Shown piece by piece: positions 53,749 through 64,000 of a stretch of 64,000 bases of DNA. The position numbers and the translations under genes were made by a program. Within the stretch, counting starts at the first letter, position 1, and each line of letters begins with the position of its first letter. The stretch spans positions 4,650-68,649 of the forward strand of contig JALNYF010000002.1 of assembly GCA_023229985.1 (NCBI GenBank). Reading direction: 5' to 3'. The notes below the pieces were generated by a model. The model did not search any database. It had not been told where the DNA came from and saw nothing but the letters and a program-made list of their open reading frames with translations. The stretch comes from Bacteroidales bacterium. Its GTDB lineage: Bacteria; Bacteroidota; Bacteroidia; Bacteroidales; WCHB1-69.

Positions 53749-54417
53749 CTAAAAATAAGATTGATTCACTTTTACCAAGTTTTCGAGCATGGGGACAAAT
53801 TGAAATTGTCCGAAAGTCTCTTCTTTATATTCGGCATCGGAAATTTTGGTAATACGTTTCATATCCTGGATGTTATCTCCCACGGGTATAATAAGGATTC
53901 CGCCGGTTTTAAGTTGTTGAAGGAGCGATGTAGGCACATTCGGAGCTCCGCAAGTAACGATAATTTTGTCGAATGGAGCCTGTTGCGGCAGCCCCAAAAA
54001 ACCATCTCCGTAATGTTGTTTAACGTTTTCGATTTTCAGTTTATTGAGTAGTATACGTGTTTTCCGAAATAGTTCAATTTGTCGTTCAACGGTGAAAACT
54101 TTGGCACCCATGGCTGCCAAGATGGAGGCTTGAAAACCGGAACCGGTGCCAATTTCAAGGACTTTATCTCCGGTCTTGATTTGTAGAAGTTGAGATTGGA
54201 AGGCTACCGTTATAGGTTGGGAAATGGTCTGGTCGCATGCAATGGGCAGCGGCATGTTTTCGTATGCTTTTTGTTGCAGAAAATGATCTTCGATGAACTG
54301 ATGTCGCTCAATGACATCGAAAGCACGCAGAACGCCGGTATCTGTAATTCCGTTATCCGCGAGCCAACGAATCAAAGATTTTTTGGCACCTTGGAATAAG
54401 TAATAGTTGTCTTCCAT
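53749..54417 (-). CDS. pcm: protein-L-isoaspartate O-methyltransferase
   Basis: 222 aa. SAM-binding motif VLEIGTGSGFQASILAAMGA, the second motif VFTVERQIEL and the PFDKIIVTCGAPNVPTSLLQQL region identify PCMT, which methylates damaged isoaspartyl residues for repair. QQKAYENMPLPIACDQTISQP matches the family substrate region. It follows atpC directly (start codon adjacent to the atpC stop) and is the last gene of the atpD-atpC run. Confidence 0.93.
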   Translation of the reverse strand: MEDNYYLFQGAKKSLIRWLADNGITDTGVLRAFDVIERHQFIEDHFLQQKAYENMPLPIACDQTISQPITVAFQSQLLQIKTGDKVLEIGTGSGFQASILAAMGAKVFTVERQIELFRKTRILLNKLKIENVKQHYGDGFLGLPQQAPFDKIIVTCGAPNVPTSLLQQLKTGGILIIPVGDNIQDMKRITKISDAEYKEETFGQFQFVPMLENLVKVNQSYF

Positions 54418-54660
54418 TTATTCCGCCAAGACAAGAACTTTATTATGAAGGACTTCAACAACACCACCGCGAATATCAAAGAATTGTTCTTGTTCGTGAG
54501 TATCTTTCAATTTCACTTTTCCTTTTTGGAGTGCCGAAATCAAAGGTGCGTGATTCTCAAGTATTTCAAAAAGACCGTCAATTCCGGGAAGTTGAATAAG
54601 CGTGGCTTCTCCTTTAAATAGTTCCTTATCCGGCGTAATAATTTCAATGTTCATAACCAA
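54418..54660 (-). CDS. atpC: ATP synthase epsilon subunit, short form
   Basis: 80 aa. MNIEIITPDKELFKGEATLIQLPG, then GLFEILENHAPLISALQKG and FFDIRGGVVEVLHNKVLVLAE form the N-terminal beta sandwich of the epsilon subunit. The C-terminal helical hairpin found in E. coli-type epsilon is missing; short versions are common in Bacteroidota. It links the F1 rotor to the membrane part. Two bases separate it from atpD. The genes for the other F-type subunits are not in this window. Confidence 0.93.
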   Translation of the reverse strand: MVMNIEIITPDKELFKGEATLIQLPGIDGLFEILENHAPLISALQKGKVKLKDTHEQEQFFDIRGGVVEVLHNKVLVLAE

Positions 54661-54662
54661 GA

Positions 54663-56186
<1,524 letters not shown>

Positions 56187-56227
56187 TTATGTTTCTAAGA
56201 TTAATTTTCCGTTTAAATTTGAGCGTG

Positions 56228-56235
56228 CAAATTTA
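56228..56235 (-). promoter_or_regulatory. -7 promoter motif for atpDC
   Basis: TAAATTTG on the minus strand, followed by CACGCTCAAA, 59 bp upstream of the atpD start codon. The first 14 bases of this site are the same as at the bamA promoter. Confidence 0.6.
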
Positions 56236-56320
56236 CATGATTTTTTTGATGGAACAAACCTTTTGAAATATTTTTTTCAATGAATTTTACCCAATTTTTC
56301 GAAGTAAAAAGTAGTAATTT

Positions 56321-57919
<1,599 letters not shown>

Positions 57920-57996
57920 TTAGCTACAATTCATTTATCCGCTTGTTAATCATTTTCGTAAGTCGGCGAGATTTGTAATGGGGTTCCCGTCCAAGA

Positions 57997-58025
57997 GAAA
58001 AAAAAAGACTTGCAAGCAAGTCTTT
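57997..58025 (-). terminator. terminator of the response regulator gene
   Basis: A perfect 10-bp stem AAAGACTTGC / GCAAGTCTTT with an AA spacer, followed on the minus strand by a run of nine T. It lies 18 bp after the response-regulator stop codon. Confidence 0.9.
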
Positions 58026-58043
58026 CAAAATATTGTTCTAAAA

Positions 58044-58826
58044 TTAATCTTCTTTTACTCTAAAGATGAAGCCTGTTCCGTGAATATTGCAGATTTCGAC
58101 CGCTGGTTCAAATCCTTCTACATATCTTCCTTTTCGTCCGCCATCGGGGTTAATGTATTTGGCATCAACAGGATCTAAATTGATATATGAACGCAATTTG
58201 GTTAAGAATACATCCATGCTTCTGCCGGCAGCATAATCATCATTACCCCATATTTGTCTTAAAATCAGGTCGCGGGGGAGTAATTTGTTTTTATTTTCGC
58301 ATAATAAACGCAATAATTCGGCTTCTTTTCTGGTTAATGAGCGAGTTTTGGTGGGGTGAATCAATTCCATCGAGCTAAAATCAAACGTATAATTCCCAAA
58401 ATGATAAACTTCCGTGGTGGATTTGATTGTGGGTTTTAATTTTTTTGATTTTTTTGTTCTTCGCAGAATGGCTTCAATACGCAAAACTAATTCTTCTGTG
58501 CTAAACGGTTTCGTAATATAGTCGTCACAGCCCATCCGAAATGCCTTGATTTTGTCTTCTTTGTCATTTCGTGCAGTCAGGAAAATTACAGGGACGTCTT
58601 CGTCAATCTCACGAATTGCGGTCAATAATTCATAACCGTTTTTATTTTGCATTATGATGTCAAAAATGCAAATGTCATATTTGAATTTTTCAAAAGAATG
58701 GAAAGCGGTTTCACCATCACTGAAATCATCAACGCTATATTTGAGTGCTTCCAAATAATCTTTTAAAACGTGTCTTAAATTCTGGTTGTCTTCAACCATC
58801 ATTATTTTACCTTTATTCTCTTTCAT
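58044..58826 (-). CDS. OmpR-type response regulator, orphan
   Basis: 260 aa. Receiver domain (8-125): acidic pocket near Glu12 and Asp13, phosphoacceptor Asp56 in YDICIFDIIMQNKNG, switch Thr84 in FLTAR, and Lys106 in YITKPFS. A linker with KKSKKLKPTIKS leads to the winged-helix DNA-binding domain (about 145-240; SLTRKEAELLRLLCENK, LLPRDLILRQIWGND, RSMDVFLTKLRSYI). It resembles RprY of Bacteroides. No histidine kinase is next to it. It ends at a terminator; the 268-bp upstream region may hold its own control sites. Confidence 0.92.
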   Translation of the reverse strand: MKENKGKIMMVEDNQNLRHVLKDYLEALKYSVDDFSDGETAFHSFEKFKYDICIFDIIMQNKNGYELLTAIREIDEDVPVIFLTARNDKEDKIKAFRMGCDDYITKPFSTEELVLRIEAILRRTKKSKKLKPTIKSTTEVYHFGNYTFDFSSMELIHPTKTRSLTRKEAELLRLLCENKNKLLPRDLILRQIWGNDDYAAGRSMDVFLTKLRSYINLDPVDAKYINPDGGRKGRYVEGFEPAVEICNIHGTGFIFRVKED

Positions 58827-59094
58827 AATTATCTGATTATGTGTAAATTAATGTATTCATATTTTGATTATCTATTTAAACTATTATTTTTTTAAAAAAT
58901 CTTGCTAATACTTATCACTTTTTAGTATAAAAATTACCCAAAACTGAAAGGATTACTGCATAACGTTCTTTAAACAATAATATTGTATAAAAGTTCAATG
59001 TTTTATTTCTTTTGTTAATCTATCCGTCAGCAGCTGTCGTTTGAATCTATTAATATAAAATGAAACAATGGACACCGTTTTATTGGTTGCAGTT

Positions 59095-60315
59095 TTATTC
59101 ATATCGTAAAGCATTGATAGGGTCGAGTTTAGCTGCTTTTTTGGCGGGATACCAACCGAAAAAGACACCCGTTGCCGCGCATACTATAAATGAAACGATG
59201 ATAGCAGTCTGACTGACAACAAAAGTCCATTCTAAGACGGTTGAGACTGCAAAAGCGATGGCAATTCCTAAAATAATGCCTATAACACCACCAATTAGAC
59301 TTAAAATTACACTTTCTGATAGAAATTGGTACAAAACGTCTCTGCTTTTAGCTCCAATCGCCATTCTTAGTCCGATTTCTTTTGTTCTTTCGGTGACGGT
59401 AACGTACATAATATTCATGATACCGATGCCGCCGACAATGAGCGATATGGAAGCGATGGCGGACAGAAGTATTGTGAGTACCTGTGTGATGGAACTCATA
59501 GTGGTAAGCAATTCTTCTTGTGTTCTAATTTCAAAATCGTCTTCCGCTTCCGGTTGGATAGCGTGGTTCTCCCTCAAAATATAGGTAATTTCCGTGGCTG
59601 CCAGTTCGGAACTTTCTTCGTTGATAGCAGAGGCAAACAGCATATTGAAGTAGTCGATTCCCAAGAATCTTTTTTGAACGGTCGTGTATGGCAGCAAAAT
59701 AATGTCGTCTTGGTCTTGTCCCATTTGATTCTGCCCTTTTGATTCCAACACTCCGATAATTTTTATCGGAATGGCACCGCACCGGATGGTTTTGCCGACA
59801 GGGTTGTCCCCCTCTTCAAATAGGTTATCCACAATGGTTTTGCCCACAACGCATACTTTGGCGTATCGTTTCACTTGTTCGTCATTAAATACAACGCCTT
59901 GAGAGAGTTTGTATTTGCGAATGTCCAAGTAAGAGGGGGCAACGCCTTGCAAATTGCCCGGGTGATTCTTTGACCCAAAAACCAATTGTGCCGCGCTGTT
60001 GACCGATGGGGAGATCTGTGCAACGTATTTAGACTTTTTTTCTAATGATTTTAAGTCTTTTAAATCCAATGATTTAGCGGTGCTGTTTCCCATGTTAACG
60101 CCCTCGCGCATTTGATTTGTCGGCAGAATCATAATCATGTTGGACCCCAACGATGATAGTTGGTCGCGTACGCCTAAGGTCGAACTTTGACCCAAACTAA
60201 CCATTACAATCACGGAGGTAATGCCGATGATAATTCCAAGCATGGTCAAAAATGCCCTTCCTTTGTTTCGCAGAAGTGCTTTAATGGCTATTTTGACTAA
60301 ATTGAAGAGATTCAT
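59095..60315 (-). CDS. MacB-like ABC transporter permease
   Basis: 406 aa. An N-terminal membrane helix after KIAIKALLRNKGRAFLTMLG, a large periplasmic domain (about 45-275) and three C-terminal helices, with the FtsX core in GIGIMNIMYVTVTERTKEIGLRMAIG. It is the last gene of a TolC-adaptor-ATPase-permease operon and overlaps the ATPase gene by ATGA. MacB-type pumps send macrolides, peptides or lipoproteins out through TolC; the substrate here is unknown. Unlike E. coli MacB the ATPase is a separate gene. Confidence 0.92.
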   Translation of the reverse strand: MNLFNLVKIAIKALLRNKGRAFLTMLGIIIGITSVIVMVSLGQSSTLGVRDQLSSLGSNMIMILPTNQMREGVNMGNSTAKSLDLKDLKSLEKKSKYVAQISPSVNSAAQLVFGSKNHPGNLQGVAPSYLDIRKYKLSQGVVFNDEQVKRYAKVCVVGKTIVDNLFEEGDNPVGKTIRCGAIPIKIIGVLESKGQNQMGQDQDDIILLPYTTVQKRFLGIDYFNMLFASAINEESSELAATEITYILRENHAIQPEAEDDFEIRTQEELLTTMSSITQVLTILLSAIASISLIVGGIGIMNIMYVTVTERTKEIGLRMAIGAKSRDVLYQFLSESVILSLIGGVIGIILGIAIAFAVSTVLEWTFVVSQTAIIVSFIVCAATGVFFGWYPAKKAAKLDPINALRYE

Positions 60316-61067
60316 ATTATCGTGTTTGTTGTGCTTTTTTCGTATTCCATAAGTGCGTTTTGTGCAGATTGTTGCCTAATGGGTTGGTCTAAAATGATAT
60401 GTCCGTCCCGCAATTTGATCGTGCGGGTGGTAAACAAGGCAATATCCTGTTCGTGCGTGACAAAAGCAATGGTTTTCCCTTGATTGTGAAGATCTTGGAA
60501 AACGGTCATTATTTCGTAGGAGGTTTTGGTGTCCAGATTCCCGGTAGCTTCATCTGCCAAAATGATTAACGGATGATTGACTAATGCGCGGGCAATAGCA
60601 ACCCGTTGCTGCTGCCCGCCCGAAAGCTGGTTGGGGGCATGGTGCATGCGGTCGGTCAGCTTCACCGCTTCCAAGGCAGCAATGGCACGCTCTTTTCGCT
60701 CTTTGGCTGATACTTCGGAATTATAAAGCAACGGTAATTGCACGTTTTCTAATGCCGATGTCCGTGCCAATAAATTGTAATTTTGAAAAACAAAGCCAAT
60801 TTGTCGATTCCGAATCGTTGATAATTGATTGCGACTTAAATTATTAACTGAAGTTCCGTTGATGAAATACTCTCCGCTGGTGGGTTTGTCCAAGCAACCC
60901 AAGATATTGAGCAGGGTGGACTTGCCTGAGCCGCTGGTGCCCATAATGCTGACAAATTCTCCTTCCGAAATGCTAAACGAGATATTGTTCAATGCCTTGA
61001 CAATTTCATTGCCAACGGTAAATTGTCTGGTCAAATTCTCTATCCGAATGATCTCTTTGCGCTCCAT
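60312..61067 (-). CDS. ABC transporter ATP-binding protein (MacB/LolD type)
   Basis: 251 aa. Walker A GTSGSGKSTLLNILG, Q loop GFVFQNYNLLARTSALENVQ, signature LSGGQQQRVAIARAL, Walker B IILADEATGNLD and H loop AFVTHEQD. This is the LolD/MacB ATPase subtype that pairs with FtsX-type permeases. Located between the adaptor and permease genes of the efflux operon. Confidence 0.95.
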   Translation of the reverse strand: MERKEIIRIENLTRQFTVGNEIVKALNNISFSISEGEFVSIMGTSGSGKSTLLNILGCLDKPTSGEYFINGTSVNNLSRNQLSTIRNRQIGFVFQNYNLLARTSALENVQLPLLYNSEVSAKERKERAIAALEAVKLTDRMHHAPNQLSGGQQQRVAIARALVNHPLIILADEATGNLDTKTSYEIMTVFQDLHNQGKTIAFVTHEQDIALFTTRTIKLRDGHIILDQPIRQQSAQNALMEYEKSTTNTII

Positions 61068-61069
61068 AC

Positions 61070-62296
61070 TTATCGTTTTTTTTGTCCCGGCGGTTGTGGC
61101 ATAAATGAGCTGCGTTCATCGTCTTTTCCGTTTCTAAATCCCAACTGCGCTTCCGAAATGACCACTTCCTCGCCCGCTTTGATACCACTTACTATCAGTG
61201 TGTTTGCTCCGTCATCAATGCCAACCGTGACCAATCTTTCTTCAAATTGATTGCCTTTTTTTATCCACACGGTTTTCTTGTTGATCTCTTTCAAACTATT
61301 GGTAAGTTCTTCTTCATTCTTAAAAAGATTTTGGAAAGTGGAACCTTTTTCGGTCATTATTTTTTGAGTTATCGGATTTAATGTAAAAAAGAGTGCCTCC
61401 GTGGGAACGACTACGCCGGCTTGTTTTTCAATGATGATATTGACACTTGCGGTCATGCCGGGGAATAATTTTTCATCGGGGTTGGGTGCGTCAATGATGA
61501 CGGTATAAGTGACCACGTTGGATGTGACAACCGGCTCTAAACGAACTTGTTTGACGGTTCCTCTAAATACGTTATGGGGAAAAGCGTCCACGGTAAAAGT
61601 AACATTTTGTCCCATGCGAATTTGTCCGATGTCGGCTTCATCCACTTTGGCCTCTACCTGCATCTGTTTCAGATTGTTGGCGATGGTAAAGAGGGTCGGT
61701 GTGTTAAACGAGGCTGCTACGGTTTGCCCTTGTTCCACCGCTTTGTTTAAAACAATGCCGGCAATGGGCGAATAAACTTTGCTGTAAGATAAATTCACTT
61801 GCGCGCGCTGTAAATCGGATTTTGCCGTAAGTACTTGATTCTTAGCTTGTATATATTGATTCGTTGCCTCTTCGTATGAAGTTTGCGTGGCTGCTTTATT
61901 CTCATACAAGGCTTTGATTCTGTCGTAGCTTTGTTTTGCCAAAGTTAGATTGCTTTCCGCATTGGAAAGTGTGGCAGTAGCCTGATTGACTTGTTCTTGC
62001 AGCGTAGAGCGGTCTAATTCTGCCAACAAATCTCCTTTTTCTACTTTGGAATTAAAATCAACATACAACTTCTCCACGATTCCTGAAACTTGCGTTCCTA
62101 CCTCCACCTTATAAACCGGTTGTATCTCGCCCGTTGCCGTGACGATGATTTCAAGACTGTCCATTTTGGCAACTTCGGCAGTCAGGGTTACTTCTTCAAA
62201 TTTCTTTTTCCCTATGATAATCCACACCGCAATTGCCAAGACCAATACGGCAGCTATGCTGCCCCAAATAATTCTTTTTATCTTTTTTGATTTCAT
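61070..62296 (-). CDS. MacA-like periplasmic adaptor (membrane fusion protein)
   Basis: 408 aa. One N-terminal membrane anchor (IIWGSIAAVLVLAIAVWIII), a lipoyl/biotinyl-like half (VEVGTQVSGIVEKLYVDFNSKVEKGDLLAELD), a helical hairpin (about 95-165; NQATATLSNAESNLTLAKQS) and beta-barrel domains (QMQVEAKVDEADIGQIRMGQN). It joins the inner-membrane ABC pump to TolC. It lies 11 bp after the TolC gene and 2 bp before the ATPase gene. Confidence 0.93.
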   Translation of the reverse strand: MKSKKIKRIIWGSIAAVLVLAIAVWIIIGKKKFEEVTLTAEVAKMDSLEIIVTATGEIQPVYKVEVGTQVSGIVEKLYVDFNSKVEKGDLLAELDRSTLQEQVNQATATLSNAESNLTLAKQSYDRIKALYENKAATQTSYEEATNQYIQAKNQVLTAKSDLQRAQVNLSYSKVYSPIAGIVLNKAVEQGQTVAASFNTPTLFTIANNLKQMQVEAKVDEADIGQIRMGQNVTFTVDAFPHNVFRGTVKQVRLEPVVTSNVVTYTVIIDAPNPDEKLFPGMTASVNIIIEKQAGVVVPTEALFFTLNPITQKIMTEKGSTFQNLFKNEEELTNSLKEINKKTVWIKKGNQFEERLVTVGIDDGANTLIVSGIKAGEEVVISEAQLGFRNGKDDERSSFMPQPPGQKKR

Positions 62297-62307
62297 AAAC
62301 AGTTGAT

Positions 62308-63612
62308 TTATAATTCAATATCTCTCCCCATATAAACTTCCAAACTCTTTTTTTGTAACAAAAAACTGTATTTATTTTGCATATAATTGTTCAGTGCATT
62401 TAGATAATTGCTCTGTTGTTGCAACAAATCGGCAGCCGTGATGGTGCCATACTGAAACTTCTGACAATAAGTTACATAATTAATCTGATAGGCTTTTTGT
62501 TGAATATCCGAAACGGTGTATTGATTAAACGCTTTTTTCATACTCAAATAATACTCTTCAATCTCTTTTTGAAGGTTCAGTTCGGTTTGTTTTAATGAAA
62601 GTTCTGCCTGACTAACATATAATTGTTTCATTCTTACACTGTTGCGAGTATTGTTTTGTCGATAAATGGGTATGTTAAGATTCAAACCGATGCTTTCTCC
62701 CAAATTGTCCAATAAATTACTGCCGCTGTTTCCGTGTGCCTTGCTATATATATTATTGTATCCGGTGTTGATGCCGGCGTCCAACGAAAGGGTGGGGTAG
62801 TATGCGGATTTTGCTATTTTTACGTCATAATTTGCTATTTCTACCAAATTATTTTTCATTTTTAATTCCGGCAGGTACGCCATGGCTTGCGACCTAACTT
62901 CCTGCAAGTCGGGAATATACATGATTTGTGCTATTTGCAGGCTGTCGGGAGTAATGATAGATAGGGTTTGTTGCGAGTTGAGGCAAAGTAAATTCCGAAG
63001 CGTCAGCAACTCGTTGGAGATAGAGAGCTGCGTATTTTCAATGTTTAGCGAATCGGTGAAATATTGAGATTTTAGTAGCATAAAATCGCTTTCCAAGATT
63101 TGTCCCACTTTGTATTGATGCTCTCCTTCAATCAGTTGCTCGCGACTGGAAGTGAGTACATTCTGTTGATAGGTCAATAATTCCTGATTCATCAGAACTG
63201 TCAGGTATGCCTGAATGATTTGAATGTGAAGTTGGTTTTTGCGTTGCTCCACTTGCCACTGTGCTTGCGAAACGCGCAATTGATTCTGTTTGATTGTGTT
63301 ATAAGTGTTCAGGCCATTAAATAAAGTGATTCCGGCGTTGATTCCGTAGTTCCCGCCCAAATTGAACCCGCCGTTAATGGAATTGTGTGAGTAACCGAAA
63401 TTCTGGCTCGCGGTAGCCGAAATTGTGGGGGACATGAGCAATTTCGATTGAGACAGTTGTATCTGAGAATTGGAAACATCAAGGGCTGAGCTTTGAATGG
63501 TAAGGTTATTTTCGTCTGCGTATCGGAGACACTCTTTTAATGATAGTTGCAGGGTTTGGCAACTTGCTGAAAATGAGTATAATATGATAATTATGGCGAA
63601 AATCTTCTTCAT
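62308..63612 (-). CDS. TolC-family outer membrane efflux protein
   Basis: 434 aa, signal peptide ending SASCQT. Two repeats of the outer membrane efflux protein domain with long heptad-rich helices (for example LSLKECLRYADENNLTIQSS, INAGITLFNGLNTYNTIKQN and LKQTELNLQKEIEEYYLSMK). It forms the trimeric exit duct for the ABC pump encoded downstream. First gene of the four-gene operon; a clear TAnnTTTG motif is not visible upstream. Confidence 0.94.
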   Translation of the reverse strand: MKKIFAIIIILYSFSASCQTLQLSLKECLRYADENNLTIQSSALDVSNSQIQLSQSKLLMSPTISATASQNFGYSHNSINGGFNLGGNYGINAGITLFNGLNTYNTIKQNQLRVSQAQWQVEQRKNQLHIQIIQAYLTVLMNQELLTYQQNVLTSSREQLIEGEHQYKVGQILESDFMLLKSQYFTDSLNIENTQLSISNELLTLRNLLCLNSQQTLSIITPDSLQIAQIMYIPDLQEVRSQAMAYLPELKMKNNLVEIANYDVKIAKSAYYPTLSLDAGINTGYNNIYSKAHGNSGSNLLDNLGESIGLNLNIPIYRQNNTRNSVRMKQLYVSQAELSLKQTELNLQKEIEEYYLSMKKAFNQYTVSDIQQKAYQINYVTYCQKFQYGTITAADLLQQQSNYLNALNNYMQNKYSFLLQKKSLEVYMGRDIEL

Positions 63613-63726
63613 TGATGGTAATTTTACGAATAAAAAAAGAACAATATATAAATGAAGTAGTTCATCAATGATGATTCCTTTTCAGTGAATGGATAATTTT
63701 TTTCATTGAAAAATGATCAGGACGAA

Positions 63727-64000
63727 CTAACTCAGCATTTCTTTGGTTTTGAAGATAGCGCGGACGAGTTGGTCAATTTCTTCGCGGGTGTTATAGAAGG
63801 CAAATGATGCGCGAATGGTACCGCTGATTTTCAATTTGTCCATAATGGGTTGAGTGCAATGATGTCCGGTTCGAACGGCAACGCCCATTTTGTCAATGAT
63901 AAAGCCGGCATCATAATGATGTATATCTTTCATTATGAATGAGATAATAGATGTTTTATGTTCTGCTGTTCCGATAATGGTTACGCCGTCAATGTTTTGT
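63727..64000 (-). CDS. cysteine desulfurase (SufS type), C-terminal part
   Basis: Partial: the frame stays open to the right window edge (an ATG at 63933 is internal). The final 90 codons read IIGTAEHKTSIISFIMKDIH, then DKMGVAVRTGHHCTQPIMDKL with the catalytic Cys in the RTGHHC motif, and ASFAFYNTREEIDQLVRAI, which fits the C terminus of SufS/CsdA. The enzyme supplies sulfur from cysteine for Fe-S cluster assembly. The rest lies beyond the edge. Confidence 0.88.
   Translation of the reverse strand, partial: QNIDGVTIIGTAEHKTSIISFIMKDIHHYDAGFIIDKMGVAVRTGHHCTQPIMDKLKISGTIRASFAFYNTREEIDQLVRAIFKTKEMLS

Overview
The window reads as chromosomal DNA of a member of the phylum Bacteroidota, probably an anaerobic Bacteroidales-type organism. 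Evidence: the gliding lipoprotein GldH beside a YaaT/PSP1 protein; a type IX secretion (T9SS) cargo protein; the DUF6089-uppS-bamA-ompH run; a fused SecDF; a TonB receptor paired with a PCMD lipoprotein; NamZ (DUF1343); a DUF4301 protein; and the Bacteroidota promoter signature TAnnTTTG in front of many genes. A 2-oxoacid:ferredoxin oxidoreductase and CoA-transferase/thiolase genes point to anaerobic fermentation. I see no phage, insertion sequence, CRISPR array or rRNA operon. The window is mostly housekeeping and cell-envelope genes. The species is not identifiable from this sequence alone.

Layout. 1-1823 (minus): thiolase (cut by the window edge), CoA-transferase subunit B and a GNAT acetyltransferase. 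2277-6064 (plus): subtilisin-like protease, GWxTD-domain protein, sugar transferase. 20657-6081 (minus) is one long co-directional run: ispH, a NhaD antiporter with an unusual tail, a sugar nucleotidyltransferase, a GmhB-like phosphatase, an LpxL-like acyltransferase, a type-1 periplasmic-binding-fold protein, gap, a 3-methyladenine glycosylase, a DUF6089 protein, uppS, bamA, three tandem ompH/skp paralogues and tatD. 20845-26309 (plus): YaaT/PSP1, gldH, ornithine aminotransferase, ferritin and a T9SS cargo protein. 30881-26387 (minus): TonB receptor, PCMD lipoprotein, hutI. 31277-35368 (plus): kbl, korA, korB.

44964-35452 (minus) is a tightly packed eight-gene run: an MFS transporter broken by an in-frame TGA, an M16 peptidase, a lipoprotein, an AmgK-type kinase fused to a RapZ C-terminal domain, pgk, a hexapeptide acetyltransferase, a MurU-like nucleotidyltransferase and DUF4301. 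45154-52467 (plus): secDF, an OmpA-family protein with an unexplained C-terminal domain, namZ and a PAP2 phosphatase, then tRNA-Pro(GGG). 52599-53748 is gene-poor and holds one small lipoprotein. 57799-53749 (minus): guaB, atpD, atpC, pcm. 58826-58044: an orphan OmpR-type response regulator. 63612-59095: a complete TolC-MacA-MacB-type efflux operon. 64000-63727: the 3' end of a SufS-type cysteine desulfurase.

How the genes fit together. Several regions serve envelope building and peptidoglycan salvage: outer-membrane protein assembly (SecDF, OmpH, BamA), lipid carriers (IspH, UppS, PAP2), lipid A/heptose-type functions, and a plausible MurNAc recycling route (NamZ releases MurNAc, the AmgK-RapZ fusion phosphorylates it, the MurU-like enzyme activates it). 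The observations I find most worth following are the AmgK-RapZ/MurU/DUF4301 cluster, the likely nucleotidyltransferase nature of DUF4301, a degenerate aspartyl-protease-like domain on the OmpA protein, the in-frame TGA in the MFS gene, and an extended promoter/start-site motif shared by ten genes. I found no clearly new defence or mobile system.
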